Shown: positions 47,439 to 60,230, counted from the first letter of the stretch. The stretch: DNA of 64,000 bases from Gamsiella multidivaricata (GCF_025024155.1 NW_026251742.1:1-64000); one strand, 5' to 3'. Made by a program: numbers and translations. The notes: generated by a model from the letters alone, not told the origin.

Positions 47439-47912
47439 GGCTGGAAAGTAGTGATTCTACTTTATTTATCTGAGACAGTGTCAGGTACGCTGCGTTACTC
47501 TGTTGGCCACTAATCAAGATAGGTCGGCAGTGGAGTCGAAGACAAGGTGTTGCAGAGTGTCGGTTGAAGGAACGAAGGAGGAAGAAGAGTAGAGGAGAAG
47601 GAGAGGAGGAAGAAAGGAAAGAGGAGAAAGGGACAGATGTGCTGGTAACCATCAGCCCCACAGTAAGTCCAAGGAAGGACTGGTTCCCTCAATTAAACAG
47701 AGCGGACAAATTTCAGCCGAAAGTCGACGCGCCTCCGCCGAGACCGATAAAAACTCCGGGTAACTTCATGAAGTCATACAATCCTCATCCATCAGCGTAG
47801 CATAACATAGCCTTGTAAATCGCGGTCTGCAAGAAAGTGGAAAAGCTCCAATAGAATACGATTTATACGGATTTTATTTTTCGTATTTGCCCTTCGATCC
47901 TACTGTCCCTCT
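47439..47912. promoter_or_regulatory. Promoter of TLC-domain gene and 3' flank of eIF3k
   Basis: 474 bases between two minus-strand genes. CT-rich on the minus strand (47560-47640), as expected for a leader. Confidence 0.45.
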
Positions 47913-49110
47913 CTATGCATCGTTTGAGTGTCCAATAATCTTGGTCAATTCTAATAGAAAGTAAAATAATTAACATGTCAGATTATTTCAACAGCAAAGC
48001 GGCACGGCAGCAGCGCAAGGAAGCCAGACAAAACACGTACGCTCGAACTTGATGTTCTCCGTCAAGACGGTGGTCTTAGCCTCGTTGTCCTTGTTGACTG
48101 GAATGGAGACAACGCCGTTGGCCTCGGTCCATCCTTGTGCGCTAATAAAGTCTGACAAAGCCTGGCCCTTCAAATGGATATATTTCTCCAAGCTAGCAAG
48201 CTCAATCGACTGGAAAGTCATGGCGACAGCGTTGGCAATATCTGACCAAAAAAGGAGGGAGTAATCAGTCAAGTATGATCAATGGTGTGAATGCAGCTGG
48301 AATCCAATGGCATGCGCTGAAACATAAGATACATACTGGCGCGAATAGAATCCTCAAATCCAAGGACCTCGGCTGTCAGCTCCTTGTAGATGTCATCGCC
48401 CTCATACGCCTTCCAGAAGTCGGCATATCGTGCCTGCTCAAGCAGATCCTGGAGAGCGACCAGACGAATAACGGGCTCCTCTGTGACCATTTGATCGTTC
48501 AAAAGATACAAGCACAAGTTAAAGTCAGGCTCGGGCAACGTCGTCAGAGCCTTGACAAGGATGTTGTTGACGACCTGGTCGTTGATCAAGTGCAAGTTGA
48601 ACTGGTACCTAGTTTGATTCGAGAGGGACAAAAGGCGATCAGGATACCATCATTGCACCATGGAAAGGTAGAAGAGGGTTGATGACCCCACCCATGGCAT
48701 GCTGAGGCTGCAAAACAGAATGATAAAGGATCATAGGATGGCTTCCGTGAGCTGAACGCCCTGTGTCCTGTGGTTGATTGGGTTTGAAGAAGGCCTGGGG
48801 AAATATCCCTCTTCAATAGTTTTTGTCGGGCGAACAACTCGTCTCCATATCATCACATGCGTCCAAAGTCCCAACCAGCGTTTCTTTATCCCAGCCAGCG
48901 GAATAAGATAATAGCTCCTGAGGGGAAAAAAGTCTCTTACAACTTGAGGATGGCCAGGTTAGCCATGGAATCACACTCCTTGTTGGTGCACTGTGTGGCC
49001 AGGTACTCCTCCAGAATCGAGACGTTGTCGGGGTTGTATCTGTCGACTCCATCGATGAGGGACTGGATGACCTCGGGGCGGGAGGCAGGAGTGTTGGAGA
49101 CACGGGCCAT
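47913..49110 (-). CDS. EIF3K: Translation initiation factor eIF3 subunit K
   Basis: PCI-domain subunit of the eIF3 complex on the 40S ribosome. Exons 49110-48941, 48608-48337, 48241-48041 and 47950-47913 join to 226 residues (human 218). Family sequence: 'RPEVIQSLIDGVDRYNPDNV', 'LAILKLYQFNLHLINDQVV', 'LTTLPEPDFNLCLYLLND' and 'LKGQALSDFISAQGWTEAN'. The 332-base first intron is longer than others here. The last exon encodes only 12 residues. eIF3k is absent from Saccharomyces but retained in filamentous fungi, which fits the organism call. Confidence 0.93.
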
Positions 49111-49876
49111 GGTGATGATGATGCAGTGAAGGCAAGCGAGGAGTGGTGGAATCCAATGCCAATTTGATTCACATTACGACCTCTAGCAGGAAAATCAAAA
49201 CAAAAGGTCCCTTAAGGGTTCTGCAGCCTCTCTTGTCGTATTATTGAAGGCGAGTGTCACACCAGCTTCAAATGTATGCAGTGTCCTTGGCCATTGCCCC
49301 CAATATCCCAATATCCAAGAGGTGTGTACCAAAGATGATTTGTACTTCAATTGCTTCCTTCATTAGAAATCCTGGGTATAACCTACAACTGGCTAAACCT
49401 CGAGGTAATAAATCGACCTCATAATCACCAAAACGCTCTTAAGAGTCGCAGTAGCATTGTTCTCAGATGATGTTTCCATAATGGTCTTCTGAGTAAAAGA
49501 ACGCCGGTCATTGCACAGCAATTGTGTCGCGAATACGATCGAGCTTATTTCAGTTGTTGCAGGTGCATAGCAGCTTATGGCCCTCCTCCTTACAAGACAC
49601 AACAGAGTCGTTTTAAACGAACCGTTTCATCAACACTCACTACAGATAGCTATAAATATCGCATAGAATCGTTTGGCAATCATACCAACAGCGCCTCCAT
49701 CATACATTGAGAGTTACGGGGTACGCTCTTGTAGGGCTCGTCTGTTTGAACACAAGGAGGAGCACAGGGTCATCCAAGAGGCTCGTCGTCAAGCAGGATG
49801 CATGAATCCACTCTAATACTGTGCTATCGACATGTTTCTCAAACCAGCCTGACCAACGATCACCATTGTGTTTCCG
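49111..49876. other. Intergenic, no gene seen
   Basis: Promoter of eIF3k plus about 600 bases without a recognisable feature. Confidence 0.4.
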
Positions 49877-50323
49877 TCAAAAGGCATCCAAAAACCATGT
49901 ATTCTTCAGCATATTCTCCTGAGCGTTGTTGACGAGATAAAATATGATGGCGTCTCCGACCAGGAAGAAGGTCATGAGGAATACAACAGGCACGCATGTC
50001 TTTGACCGAGTAGGCGTGAAGGACGATGAGAAGCGAGCAGAGCGCGTGTTAGCGAGGCTTCCCCATTGTATCGCGTGGTAGACCCTGACACGACGCTCCC
50101 ATAACGCAAACGTTGCCGCCAGTAGTTTTGTACTTCCTGATCTGAGCAGGTCCAGCTGATTGGCGGGATGCAATCCGATTTTGTTATGCCACAAGTAGAG
50201 GGTAGCATGTTCCGTTGACAAGCGACTCGCATGGGTCAAATTTCTATTCTTTGCCTGACACAAAACGGGGTCTTGAAGATCGTCCACCAGGCTTATATTA
50301 GTCAGGCTCCACAAACCACACAC
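49877..50323 (-). CDS. Hypothetical small protein with one membrane span
   Basis: Open frame of 148 codons. The last 90 residues look like a real small organelle protein: a basic, Ser-rich, acid-poor stretch ('WERRVRVYHAIQWG', 'NTRSARFSSSFTPTRSK') resembling a mitochondrial presequence, then one span (VPVVFLMTFFLVGDAIIFYL) and a short tail ending NTWFLDAF. The first 50 codons (MCGLWSLTNISLV...) look less coding-like, so the true start or a first exon is unsure. No family recognised. Confidence 0.45.
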   Translation of the reverse strand: MCGLWSLTNISLVDDLQDPVLCQAKNRNLTHASRLSTEHATLYLWHNKIGLHPANQLDLLRSGSTKLLAATFALWERRVRVYHAIQWGSLANTRSARFSSSFTPTRSKTCVPVVFLMTFFLVGDAIIFYLVNNAQENMLKNTWFLDAF

Positions 50324-51051
50324 CTGGCATCAGCGATAGCTCTTGGTAAGGTTAGTCATCCTATTATCTGTAGTTTTTCATCCTGCTTCCTTCTATATGT
50401 TTTCGTCGTTCCGCCCTATCATAGCTTCTCTGCTCTGCTCAAGGTGTCCGGTCTTTTCGAAGCTCGATTAAGGCCATTTACAAGATTTATTTGTAAGGCA
50501 TGACTGTCTCAGGTTAATTGTGCCGATTTATTCGTTATTTATTAGCACAATGGCAGGCCGGCTAAAGTTCTTTTGGTTTTTGGAGAGGGAGAGGGGGAGG
50601 CTGTTCTTGTCGAGTGCCGTACCTTTTTTTTATTTGTCTCTAACACAATCCCCTCCATCCCCCTCGCTCAAGTCCTCCTGCTTGCTGCCTCTCACCATTC
50701 GCTTCCCTTCCATCTTGTCCCAAGGCTCTCTTTTATTGCACCACACATTCCCTCCTTCTCCCCTTGTCGTCTTCTTCCGTCCCTCATATTCCTCTTTCTT
50801 GTTTCCACTTTGTTTTTGTTTCTTTGCCACTATATACCGCCGCTCCTACGACACAAACATCATACCTTTCCTCTCTCTCTTGGAATTCTGCTGGACACAC
50901 CCGAGAGACGCTCTAGTGCGTACCAGCCAGATCGACTGCAGAAGCGACCAGCCAAGGGATAACAAGGCTCGCACTCATTCAGAGAAGGGGGGCGCATTCG
51001 TTTCAGAGGGCAGAGACCATTGGAACAACAACCACTCGTTCAGCAGCAGAC
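50324..51051. promoter_or_regulatory. Promoter and leader of the ZDS-like gene
   Basis: 730 bases; from about 50630 to 50890 strongly CT-rich, typical of a long fungal leader. Confidence 0.5.
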
Positions 51052-54000
51052 ATGTCCTTGGAGGACACAGAGTCACCCGTCCTAGACGACAGCCCGCAGG
51101 CGGAAACTGTCACCACACGTCCTCGAAAACAATCGGCTGAAAGCATTGCTGTACGGCATAGAAGGGAAGCCATAGCGATTGATGGGCTGATGTTTGAATC
51201 AGGGTCGGGCCAGGAAGAGTCATCATCAATACCCCTCCAACAAAATGTAAGAACCTGCTCTATCCACACGGAGTTGTACTACGCTCTGAGGATGGTCTTG
51301 GAAGCCAAACTGAGCTTGTGGGATGCAATCTACCGGCTGTACACATGGCCCAAGGACAAAAAGCCAGAACAACGAGAAGAGATGGTTGTAGAGAGCCTAG
51401 CTGAACTTGTCTCACTACCTTCATTGTACCCAGCTATTTACCAATCAACCCTTATGAACATCCCAGCCTGGTCACTGACTATTAACCTGGTCAAGCATCG
51501 TTCTCGAACCCGCTTGGCCTGACTGCAATTGTGGGGTCTGCATTGACTTGATTATCAGTTGCGCGGACTAGGAAGGTCATGTTATTCTTTGGTTGGGTTG
51601 GGGTGATTGTATCACTGGATTAGTAGATGTTGACAAGGGTGGCAAATAATTGATTTCAAAGTATTTTGGTGAGCACCACTATGAGATATTTGATTATTGA
51701 CGCTCTCTTCTTTTCTGTTTGACTACTGCATTAGTCTGGACCCGACAATGAAGCAAGCGGCAGAGGAATGGATGCCAGGGGGCAGAACGACTTGAGTGAT
51801 TGTGGATCAGAGCCAAGCAGCCTCCCGAGTAAAGATAAGAACGGCGACGGTGTCTTGGAAATAGCAACTTCGAACCTGGATAAAGTGGCGAGCACGACGA
51901 TGAGGAATGGTTCACCACAAAAGACGTCGCCTGCGCCCCTTTCATCCACCTCTTCCGCCTCATCGGCGTCATCGCCATCTACAACAACGACATCCCCTGG
52001 TTCCCCTCCAGAGTCCCCAGCAGAGGACCGAGAGATATCTTCTCAGCTACAGGAACCTGGCCACGGGGCGGATCTTACTTCCTCCGCACTGCAGGGCAAT
52101 CTTTCCCCTCCCACCATTGTCCGATCCTTATCGCACTCCAAGAGGCAGAGTGTTTTCTTGGCAGACCACATCACCGTCTCGCAGGAAGGCCCCCTCATCG
52201 ACTCTCCATCGACTCACTTGTCTGGTTCAAATGATGACTCACAGGATATGAAGGAGGTGGAGATCGAGACCACAGATCCCTCTCACTTGTTTTGGGTAAG
52301 TTCACAGCATTCTTGATCCTTGCTTTCCTGCAGAATAGTCACGATAAATCAGATATTGACGCGTCGTCTTTCGACTCCCTAGGTACCATTCCATCTCCAT
52401 CCGGAAATTGCCCCCAATGAGTACAACCAATGGCTGACCAAGCATGGAGTCGAATCCGAAACTGCGGATGGAATTATCTCGTCAAGGAAAGCTTCCGTCA
52501 CGCGTCGAAAATCCGTGTTATCAGCACAATACAACCCCGAAGAAGACCAGGAGGATCGCCCCAGCAGACCAGCAAGACTTGAGGAAGAGGCTGCCGGCCA
52601 GGACTTTCTGTCGGGTGTATTTTCTGTACCCCTGGAGCAGATGGGGGAGCCACCACTGAAAACAAAGACGTCATTAAGGCGCAGCGTCAGTCTTTCTGTG
52701 TCTTCCCCGACAAGTAAGTACATTGACCTTGGTCGTAATGGGTATCATGGCGAAGCATAGTGATATGTGGCCAATATTTCGAGTGGGTAAAAGCTTCAAT
52801 TCGGTCTAACCCTCTACTGTACTATTTCGTAGGAGATCACTTTCCTGCGGACGCCGTCGAGGAGGATCTCATATCTGTTAAGCGAACAGGAGGACTTGAG
52901 AGGGGAGGTCTCTCGCTCCTGCGGAGGAGCGCGAGGACAAAACTTCGTAGGAACTCCTCGGCATCAAACGATACGAGAACTGATGTGTCGCGCTTGAGGC
53001 AAATCACAAATGCCAACGGCGAATATCCTGCGGTTTCACTAGTCGATCCTGGTCCACAGCCTTTGCCATCCGCTAGTCAGTCTTCAACCACAACACCAAC
53101 GTCTTTTGACACCGCTAGTAAGGGTCGACGGGATGGGGATGTACCTCTGAAACGCTTCGTGTCAACATTAAGGGACAGCTCAAAGCCCACAATCACGACA
53201 TATGTCGAACCGCATTTGCTGGAACAACAGCGCAAGGAAAACGAGGAAGCACAAAGAGAAGAGGATGGGACGCCTTCATTCCGTGTCAGCGCGCCTGCTA
53301 AGCTGGAGAACTCGGCAGCAGCGCGCCTCTTGGTGGAAGCGATAGAGGATGACCGCCAGGAAATGCCTGACAACTTCACGGTCAATTATCCAATCCCGCC
53401 ACCCGTCAAGTTGACCAAGAACCTACTTCAACAGCCGGTTTCTCAACAGCCTCCATCCTCTCAGATCCCTCAATCACCAGTTAAGCAAAAGCAAGTTGGT
53501 CAACCCGGTACTCCATCTCATGCCAAGAAACCTTCGACTTGGTCTTGGTTATGGGGCAAAGAGAAAGGAAGCGAGAAGAGCACGGATTTATCTTCCGCTG
53601 GCCTTAACGCCGCAGGATTACCACAGGTTTCTAATATCGAGTCCAATACATCTATGTCCTCTCCAATGGAAACCACTGTTAAAAAGCAGTCCACTCTCTC
53701 TATGCTGTTTTCAAGGAACGGTAAATCGACTTCATCCAAGGCGCAGGCGACCACGGCTGAGACTACACACTCCGCAACCATTAATGGAGTTTCAGGACAA
53801 TCCGTATCATCTGAAAGGCCCAAGTACAGCAACTACAATCGGCTACCGATCCACATTGAGAGAGCTATCTATCGTCTATCACATGTGAAGCTGGCTAACC
53901 CACGGCGACCACTGCACGAGCAGGTGCTGATTTCCAACATGATGTTCTGGTACCTGGGCGTGATTCAGCAGCAGCAACAACTCCAGCAGCAGCAGCAAGT

Positions 54001-54562
54001 GGAATTACAGAAACAACAGCACCAGCAGGCGTGGCAGCAACAACAAAAGCAGGGCGGAAAAGGATCGGATTCGAGGGAGGATGGTAAGGAATCCAAGTCG
54101 AAACTGAAGCCGAAGAAGAGGAAGAGTCAGAAGAAGAAAAGCCGAGGTTCACCCAAACCAGCGGAGCGACTTGTCAAGAGCCCCGAATACGAAAAGCAGC
54201 AACAACAGTACCACGGCAACCTGGCAGACAATCATATCACACGTCCACGGCAGCCAGGTGCAAGTCTTGCATTAGGGAACCATCTGCAGGACGGCGCCAA
54301 CTATTATGGTGAACCTGACGAAGAGAGTCGGATCAGCGGAAATGGCAAGGATGTCTCGGACTCGTATGAGGAATCAGAGGGAGAGGAATCTTTGTCTTAT
54401 CAACAGCAGCAGCAAAACTTGAAGATCGGTTCCCAATCGGATACTTTGAAGACACTCTCCATCCAACCCGCACTCAATAATGCTCAGGAAGATGAGGAGG
54501 ATGACAACGTGCCCCTTGCACACTATCAGAACATGCCGCGTCAAACGATCCCTGTATCGTAA
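51052..54562 (+). CDS. ZDS1/ZDS2-like regulator of PP2A
   Basis: Exons 51052-51246, 51735-52295, 52383-52713 and 52833-54562 join in phase to 938 residues. Two family blocks are clear: the N-terminal motif 'HLFWVPFHLHPEIAPNEY' (about 249-266, spanning an exon join) and the C-terminal Zds_C block 'HIERAIYRLSHVKLANPRRP' followed by LHEQVLISNMMFWYLG (about 703-740). In yeast, Zds proteins bind the Cdc55 subunit of PP2A and control mitotic entry and exit and cell polarity. The rest is disordered: Ser/Pro-rich linkers, a Gln-rich run directly after the Zds_C block, and a basic KPKKRKSQKKKS stretch that could be a nuclear signal. Intron 1 (488 bases) contains an open continuation of exon 1 for 92 codons, so a short isoform is possible. 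Confidence 0.9.
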
Positions 54563-54675
54563 CAGAAACCCAATAAAATATACTAAAAGCCCTTAAGAGA
54601 TTCTCAAACAAATTTTGTGTTGGTCAAAAGCGTGTGCGGTCTCTGTAGCTGTTTGATTCCCTCTTTCACTTCAAA

Positions 54676-56426
54676 ATGGTTTGTGTCGCGGCTACTGCGT
54701 TTTTTTTGACGGGATTGTCTTGGCCAATCAGAGCGCAAGAATCATGCAGCAACAACCATCATCATGGATATGTTGCACCGGCACCTCCAACCATCCATCT
54801 GTAGATCGACCTTATGAATACACCCATCGACCTATCGGCAGAGTTGTCGCCCATCTTTATCTGGACAGTGACTTCAGACGCACACTTACTTTTGATCGGC
54901 ATAAGAGCAATAACGAATCCTAAGAATCATCTGAAGAGATCAGGACCGGCCGGAATGTGAGGAAAACGAGTCAACCATTCAGACAATGCTCTCCAGTCCA
55001 ACTTTTTGACGTCAGGAACTCATGGCAGATGTGAAGTCAGCACGGAGCAATGTCGATCCAGAAAGGACACCACCTAACCTCGGTCTCTTGCTGTACCGTT
55101 ACATATCTAGGCTCGTGGACCCAAAAAGCACTTGAAGCGCCTCAATGCTCCCAAGCACTGGATGCTGGACAAGCTCACCGGCACTTATGTATGTGTGCAT
55201 CTTTGGATATTGAAAAAAAAAAATCAGCGGGACATTCTTTTCTTTCTGGACGACTGGTGCAAAGGAACAGAAGGAGAGTCTTTTATCACCTCAGCTACAG
55301 CAGTCTGATCTGCAGCACTTGTGGGGCTCGATCAGCGACGATCGGAAACAGGATGGAAGCTGATCAGTGCCAGATTAGATCTGCGATTGCCTCGGATGTT
55401 GACTTGCGATCCTACGCCTCCAGACGAATTTCGACACTGCTCTGTTATATTGGGCGAGACCATCTTGACTTATGGGTGGACTTGATAATACTGTTAAACG
55501 AGCTACGGCCCCTCGACTACTCAACAAAACTGGCAGTGAATTTGTGAACCATAGTGCTATCGTGAATAGAGGCTGCATGGAAGAGCATTACGACTAGGCG
55601 GCTTGGACCTTTCCCGAGGATACTTTCAGGACGACTTTTTGCGCCCATCATGGACTATACCTTTTTGGCTCAAGTCCTTACTCACGCATTTTCAATTCAA
55701 CTCGTGTGATCATCACGATTATAGGCCCCTAGACCTACCGCTGGTCCCCATAAGCTGCGCGAGTGCTTGCCTCTCGTCATCTTGATGCGCAACCGTCTGA
55801 AGTACGCCCTTAACGGCAAGGAGGTTCAGTCGATCCTTATGCAGCGCCTTGTCAAGGTCGACGGCAAGGTCCGCACCGACTCTACCTTCCCCGCTGGTTT
55901 CATGGATGTCATCTCCATCGAGAAGACTGGTGAGAACTTCCGTCTTGTCTACGATACCAAGGGACGCTTCACCGTCCACCGCATCACCGCTGATGAGGCC
56001 CAGTACAAGCTGTGCAAGGTCAAGAAGGTTCAGCTCGGTGCCAAGGGCATTCCTTTCGTCGTCACTCACGATGGCCGCACCCTCCGTTACCCCGATCCCT
56101 TGATCAAGGTCAACGACACCATCAAGCTTGACTTGGAGACTGGCAAGTTCAACGAGTTCATCAAGTTCGAGGTCGGTAACGTCGCTATGGTCACCGGTGG
56201 TCGCAACACTGGTCGTGTCGGTGTCATCACCCACCGCGAGCGTCACATTGGAGGCTTCGACATTGTCCACATCAAGGATGTTCTCGACCGCCAGTTCGCT
56301 ACCCGTCTCTCCAACGTCTTTGTCATTGGTGAGGGCAACAAGCCCTGGGTCTCTCTCCCCAAGAACAAGGGAGTCAAGCTCACCATTGCCGAGGAGCGCG
56401 ACCGCCGCCGTGCTGCTGCCAACTAA
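54676..56426 (+). CDS. RPS4: 40S ribosomal protein S4
   Basis: Exons 54676-54678 (start codon only), 55111-55188 and 55725-56426 give 260 residues, the family length. Exon 2 reads [19 protein letters not shown] and ends ...LTGTY; exon 3 starts [18 protein letters not shown]4 and KOW domains follow ('[20 protein letters not shown]', '[20 protein letters not shown]'). Codon use is strongly C-ending, as in highly expressed genes. The ATG-only first exon also occurs in animal RPS4 genes. The two introns are long (432 and 536 bases) for this window, as often in ribosomal protein genes; I found no C/D or H/ACA snoRNA boxes in them by eye. Confidence 0.96.
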
Positions 56427-56774
56427 ATGTTGTCGTGTAATTCAAATAAAAGGCCGACTTTGAGGTTCTGCGAATATATGCATTGTGTTATGCAATGGTT
56501 GCTGTGCTGTTGGCGAAAGTGCTAGACGCGTAATTGCTGGAATAGCAAGACCCTTTGGTTGGCTACAGAATTATGGGGTGTGGACAAGGGGTGCATATGG
56601 ATCGTTCATTCGTCCATTCTCGACAACCTTGTTTTTAGTCCCGTGCTCCTATCTCTGCCCTTTTTTTTTTATCCTGCGTCCTTCATTCTTCATTCCTCAC
56701 CCGCTCCGCCATCCTTCTTTTCCGATTTCGACCAGTCTCCTCAGTTCCCAACTACATTCCACAGCACTTGTACC
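56427..56774. promoter_or_regulatory. Promoter and CT-rich leader of the E2 gene
   Basis: 348 bases between RPS4 stop and the next start on the same strand; CT-rich from 56650. Confidence 0.5.
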
Positions 56775-58070
56775 ATGTCTTCACCACGCAGAAGAATCGA
56801 AACAGATGTGATGAAGCTGTAAGTGCCTGCGCTGTTTACAGGAACGAAATACACATGGTGCCCTTGTATGATTTTTTGTTCCCAGGTTCGTTGTCGACTA
56901 AAATCTACAGCAACCTATGCTCGCTCTTTTGCGGTGGTGAATAGGTTGATGAGCGACTACGAAGTGACCCTCGTCAACGACAACATGCAAGAGTTTTACG
57001 TCCGATTCCATGGCCCCTCCGATAGTAAGGCTCCTCCTTCTTCACCACTGCAGCACTTCCGACAAAATACGCATACCTACCCACGCATGACCGAATATAA
57101 TGAAAAATGAGTTCCAGGGAGTGTAACTCGGAGGCTAGAGACTGCAAGGATCAGGGAACAAAAAAAGGGATACTGCGAACACCCCTCGTTTGCATCTACC
57201 CTTTTTTTTTTTTTTTGTTATACCCAACAATTGACAATGGTCCTTGCGCTCTCTTTTAATGATTCTCTCTTTAATAGCACCTTTTGCAGGTGGCGTCTGG
57301 AAGGTTCATGTGGAGCTCCCGGATCAGTACCCTTACAAGTCACCGTCGATTGGTTTTATGAACAGGATCTTTCACCCCAACATCGATGAACTGTAAGAAA
57401 CCTGCATCTACTATTGACTTTTTTTCTTCCCAAGGATGAAATTATAAAGAAGACAGGATCATGGAAATTGTCCAGAGAGCTCGGTTAGTTGACCCTCCCA
57501 TTCCTAATCGTAATTATACTGCTGGTGTATATAGGAGCGGATCGGTATGCCTGGATGTTATCAACCAGACCTGGAGCCCAATGTTTGGTAAGAAATGGCC
57601 TTCATTCAGAGATATCGCGGGAGATCTTTGTTTGAAGCCATTGTTCTCCACTGCAGAATGATTCACCAGTGTCTTTTTCTTTTCTTTATGATGTATGTAG
57701 ATATGATCAACATCTTTGAGGTCTTCTTGCCTCAGCTACTTCGTTACCCCAACCCAACAGATCCCTTGAACGGCGAGGCGGCTGCGATGTTGATGCGTGA
57801 ACCGACCGGATATGAGAGCAAGGTTAAAGGTACGTTGAGACTGCAATGCATCAGTTTACTCCATACAGGTTTAAGCACATACATTTTCCAGGACTTGTGC
57901 ACTAAGTCACACTGGGTTTTTCTTTTTTCATTGGATTTGTAGAATATGTCTCGCGTTATGCTACAAAGGAGGCAGCAGATGTGGCAACGGACGGGAGCTC
58001 CTCGGACGACGACATGAGCTCTGTAGAGTCATTCTCGGATGATGATGAGGCGCCTGGTCTGGAGCTGTAG
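56775..58070 (+). CDS. UBC8: Ubiquitin-conjugating enzyme E2, UBE2H/Ubc8 type
   Basis: Carries ubiquitin for proteolysis; yeast Ubc8 works with the GID ligase on gluconeogenic enzymes. Exons 56775-56818, 56945-57024, 57278-57392, 57535-57587, 57701-57829 and 57943-58070 join to 182 residues. Landmarks: '[18 protein letters not shown]', '[20 protein letters not shown]', the HPN motif in '[18 protein letters not shown]' with catalytic Cys85, '[20 protein letters not shown]' and '[17 protein letters not shown]'. The acidic Ser/Asp/Glu tail is typical of UBE2H. Seven to eight introns' worth of phase agreement makes the model firm. Confidence 0.96.
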
Positions 58071-58382
58071 GCACAACGCAACATAATACAGGCAGGACTA
58101 TCACCATCTTCGTTTCCTGGACGAGAATTCTGTTTAACTCATCCACTACAACATAACAACCACGAGAAGAAAATAAAAAATAAACCATCGACTCGATCAT
58201 GACCTGGAAAGGCACAAACGAATACAACTTCGGCTTCGATTTTCAAGCAACACAACAAAGCAATTGTAAGACTCGATCATGCAACAAGGACTTCCTCTCG
58301 TATACAACGACGAAAACCAAGTTTCTGAAAGATCCAAGATTTTATTATGTTGGATGCAGTCCTGTTACCTACAACGTATTGG
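58071..58382. other. Convergent intergenic gap
   Basis: 312 bases between the stops of the E2 and eIF4E genes; no feature seen. Confidence 0.5.
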
Positions 58383-59646
58383 TTACACGACCCAGGGTTT
58401 TCCGCCGGTCTTGGTATCGTGATGAGGCTGGAACTCAAACGCTCCATCAACTCCGATCTGGCCCTTCAACGTGCGACTGTAAAGAAAGAGAAGACATGAT
58501 AAATATTCGTTATTAGCCAATGCTTGACAACACAGATCAATTGACAAAGTAAAGACAGATAAAAAGAAGAGAAAGGGACGTACCCGATGCTCATAGCAAC
58601 GTCGCGGTTGTCGGAAGATCGAGTCCACAATGCTATCCTGAAGAAGGCCTTTCGGACAGAGACGACGACTCCGCATACTTCACTCTCGTGCTCAAACGCC
58701 TCACCGATGCAGGCCAACATCTATATGGAAGAGAAGAGGGAGAGGATAAGGATTAGAAACACATTGAAACTGCCTGCCCAATTCCGATCGAGCGCTGTTC
58801 AGATCAAATCAAAATAAAAAACATGACAAGGGCAGACAACATGAGCAGAGGATAACATGTATTTCAAACGCAAGCATAAAACATGAACAACAAAACAAAT
58901 AAAGCGAACAAAAAAAAAAGTATAAAAAAAAAGCAAAACGAAACAAGAACAGAATAGAAAAGAGATTGGTTGGTTGGTAGGCAGGACGTACGGTGTAAAG
59001 CCAGATATTGTCGATATCGCTCATGGTCTTGTTACGAGGCAGCTGGATGCTCCACTTTCCTCCGTGCTTGTTGGCAGAGTCCTCCCACATGGGCTTGATA
59101 CCCTGCTTGAAGAGATGATAGTTGGAGCTGACCGACAAGTCGCATGTCTTCATGATGTTGTTGTACACTCTATGCGTTGGTCAGCAGGAAAGGAGAAGGA
59201 AAAAGAATCGCTGGGATTAGTTGTGGGTCCTGGTGCCTTAAGGACACGAAACAAGAAGCCCAAGACGCGTGCCTTTTAACAGCAACAACAATAACAACAA
59301 CAAAAAAAAAAAAAAAAAAAAAAAAAAAAGCGTTTCATAATATTAATCTCATCCCCTGCTTCCCCAAAAGAAAAAAAAGAAAAAAAGAAAAAACGGCTGT
59401 TGTAGGCAGACAACCTTACCCCCAAAAGTCCTCGACGGTATCAAAGGTGATGAGTTCCTTGAGGGACTGTTCCCAGTTGTTGGCATTGGACTTCTTGCCC
59501 GGGTTATCGAACCAGAGGGTCCAGGAGTTGTTGAGAGGGTGCTTTGCATTGAAGTTGACAGGATCGTTAAAGACAGTGACGTATTTGTTGTCACCCGTGG
59601 GGACCTGGAGACTGTTGCTGTTGCCGTTGGAGTTGTTCTGAGCCAT
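58383..59646 (-). CDS. EIF4E: mRNA cap-binding translation factor eIF4E
   Basis: Binds the 5' cap and recruits eIF4G. Exons 59646-59420, 59169-58992, 58720-58584 and 58476-58383 join to 211 residues. Cap-pocket and fold residues: '[15 protein letters not shown]', '[20 protein letters not shown]', '[19 protein letters not shown]' (second cap Trp with following Glu), '[19 protein letters not shown]' and 'ICGVVVSVR'-like '[20 protein letters not shown]'. The residues that contact eIF4E-binding proteins (VEDFW) are intact. Intron 1 contains a 28-base A run (plus strand 59302-59329). Confidence 0.96.
59302..59329 (+). repeat. Poly-A run inside eIF4E intron 1
   Basis: 28 consecutive A on the plus strand, i.e. 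a T tract within the intron on the coding strand. Confidence 0.95.
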
Positions 59647-60230
59647 GGTTGCCGGAAAATGTGGTGGCGGTGGTATGGATATCGAGGTGGTGTGTGTGGA
59701 TGTGGTTTTTTTTGTTTTTTGTTTTTTTTGTTTTAGTATGAAAGTATGAAGAATTGGATATGGATGTGTATATGCAGAAACGAAGAGAGAGCTGAGATAT
59801 GTGTGATTGAAGAGTGGATGTAGATATGAAGACGGAGGAGTGCAATTGACAGCGGAGGATGCAAGGAAGAAAAGAAAAGAGAAGAGTACAGAAGAACGAA
59901 AGATACGACAGATACGACAGATACGAAGAAACTATGCTCGTGAAGAAAGATTGAATGCAAAGAGGTGGAGAAGAGAGAGTGGGGGGTGTATGTGTGATTG
60001 CAAGTGCGATTGTAAGAGTAGGTGTGGATGTAGAGGTGGCGAAGTATCGAGGCGTGGAAGGAAAGAGTGGCGATGGAAAGTGACAGGAAGGGTTCGATGG
60101 GAGTGGTTGGGAAAGACAGAAAGAAGGAGTGCAAAGAGGCAAATCAGTTTGCAACCGATGGCTTTGTCTCTTGTTTATTTTCCGTTCCACCATCGCATAC
60201 TATAACTAATAATATATCAAGTTAAGAAAT
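59647..60230 (-). promoter_or_regulatory. eIF4E promoter and leader
   Basis: The minus strand is strongly CT-rich for over 400 bases, with poly-T blocks near 59705-59730 and a (TACGACAGA)n-like repeat at 59905-59930 on the plus strand. Confidence 0.5.

Noticed and set aside
54679..55724. snoRNA genes in the two RPS4 introns
   Set aside because: I searched for C/D and H/ACA boxes by eye and found no convincing pair. A covariance search could still find one.
55719..56270. 183-codon open frame on the minus strand
   Set aside because: Antisense shadow of RPS4; codon bias leaves the opposite strand open.
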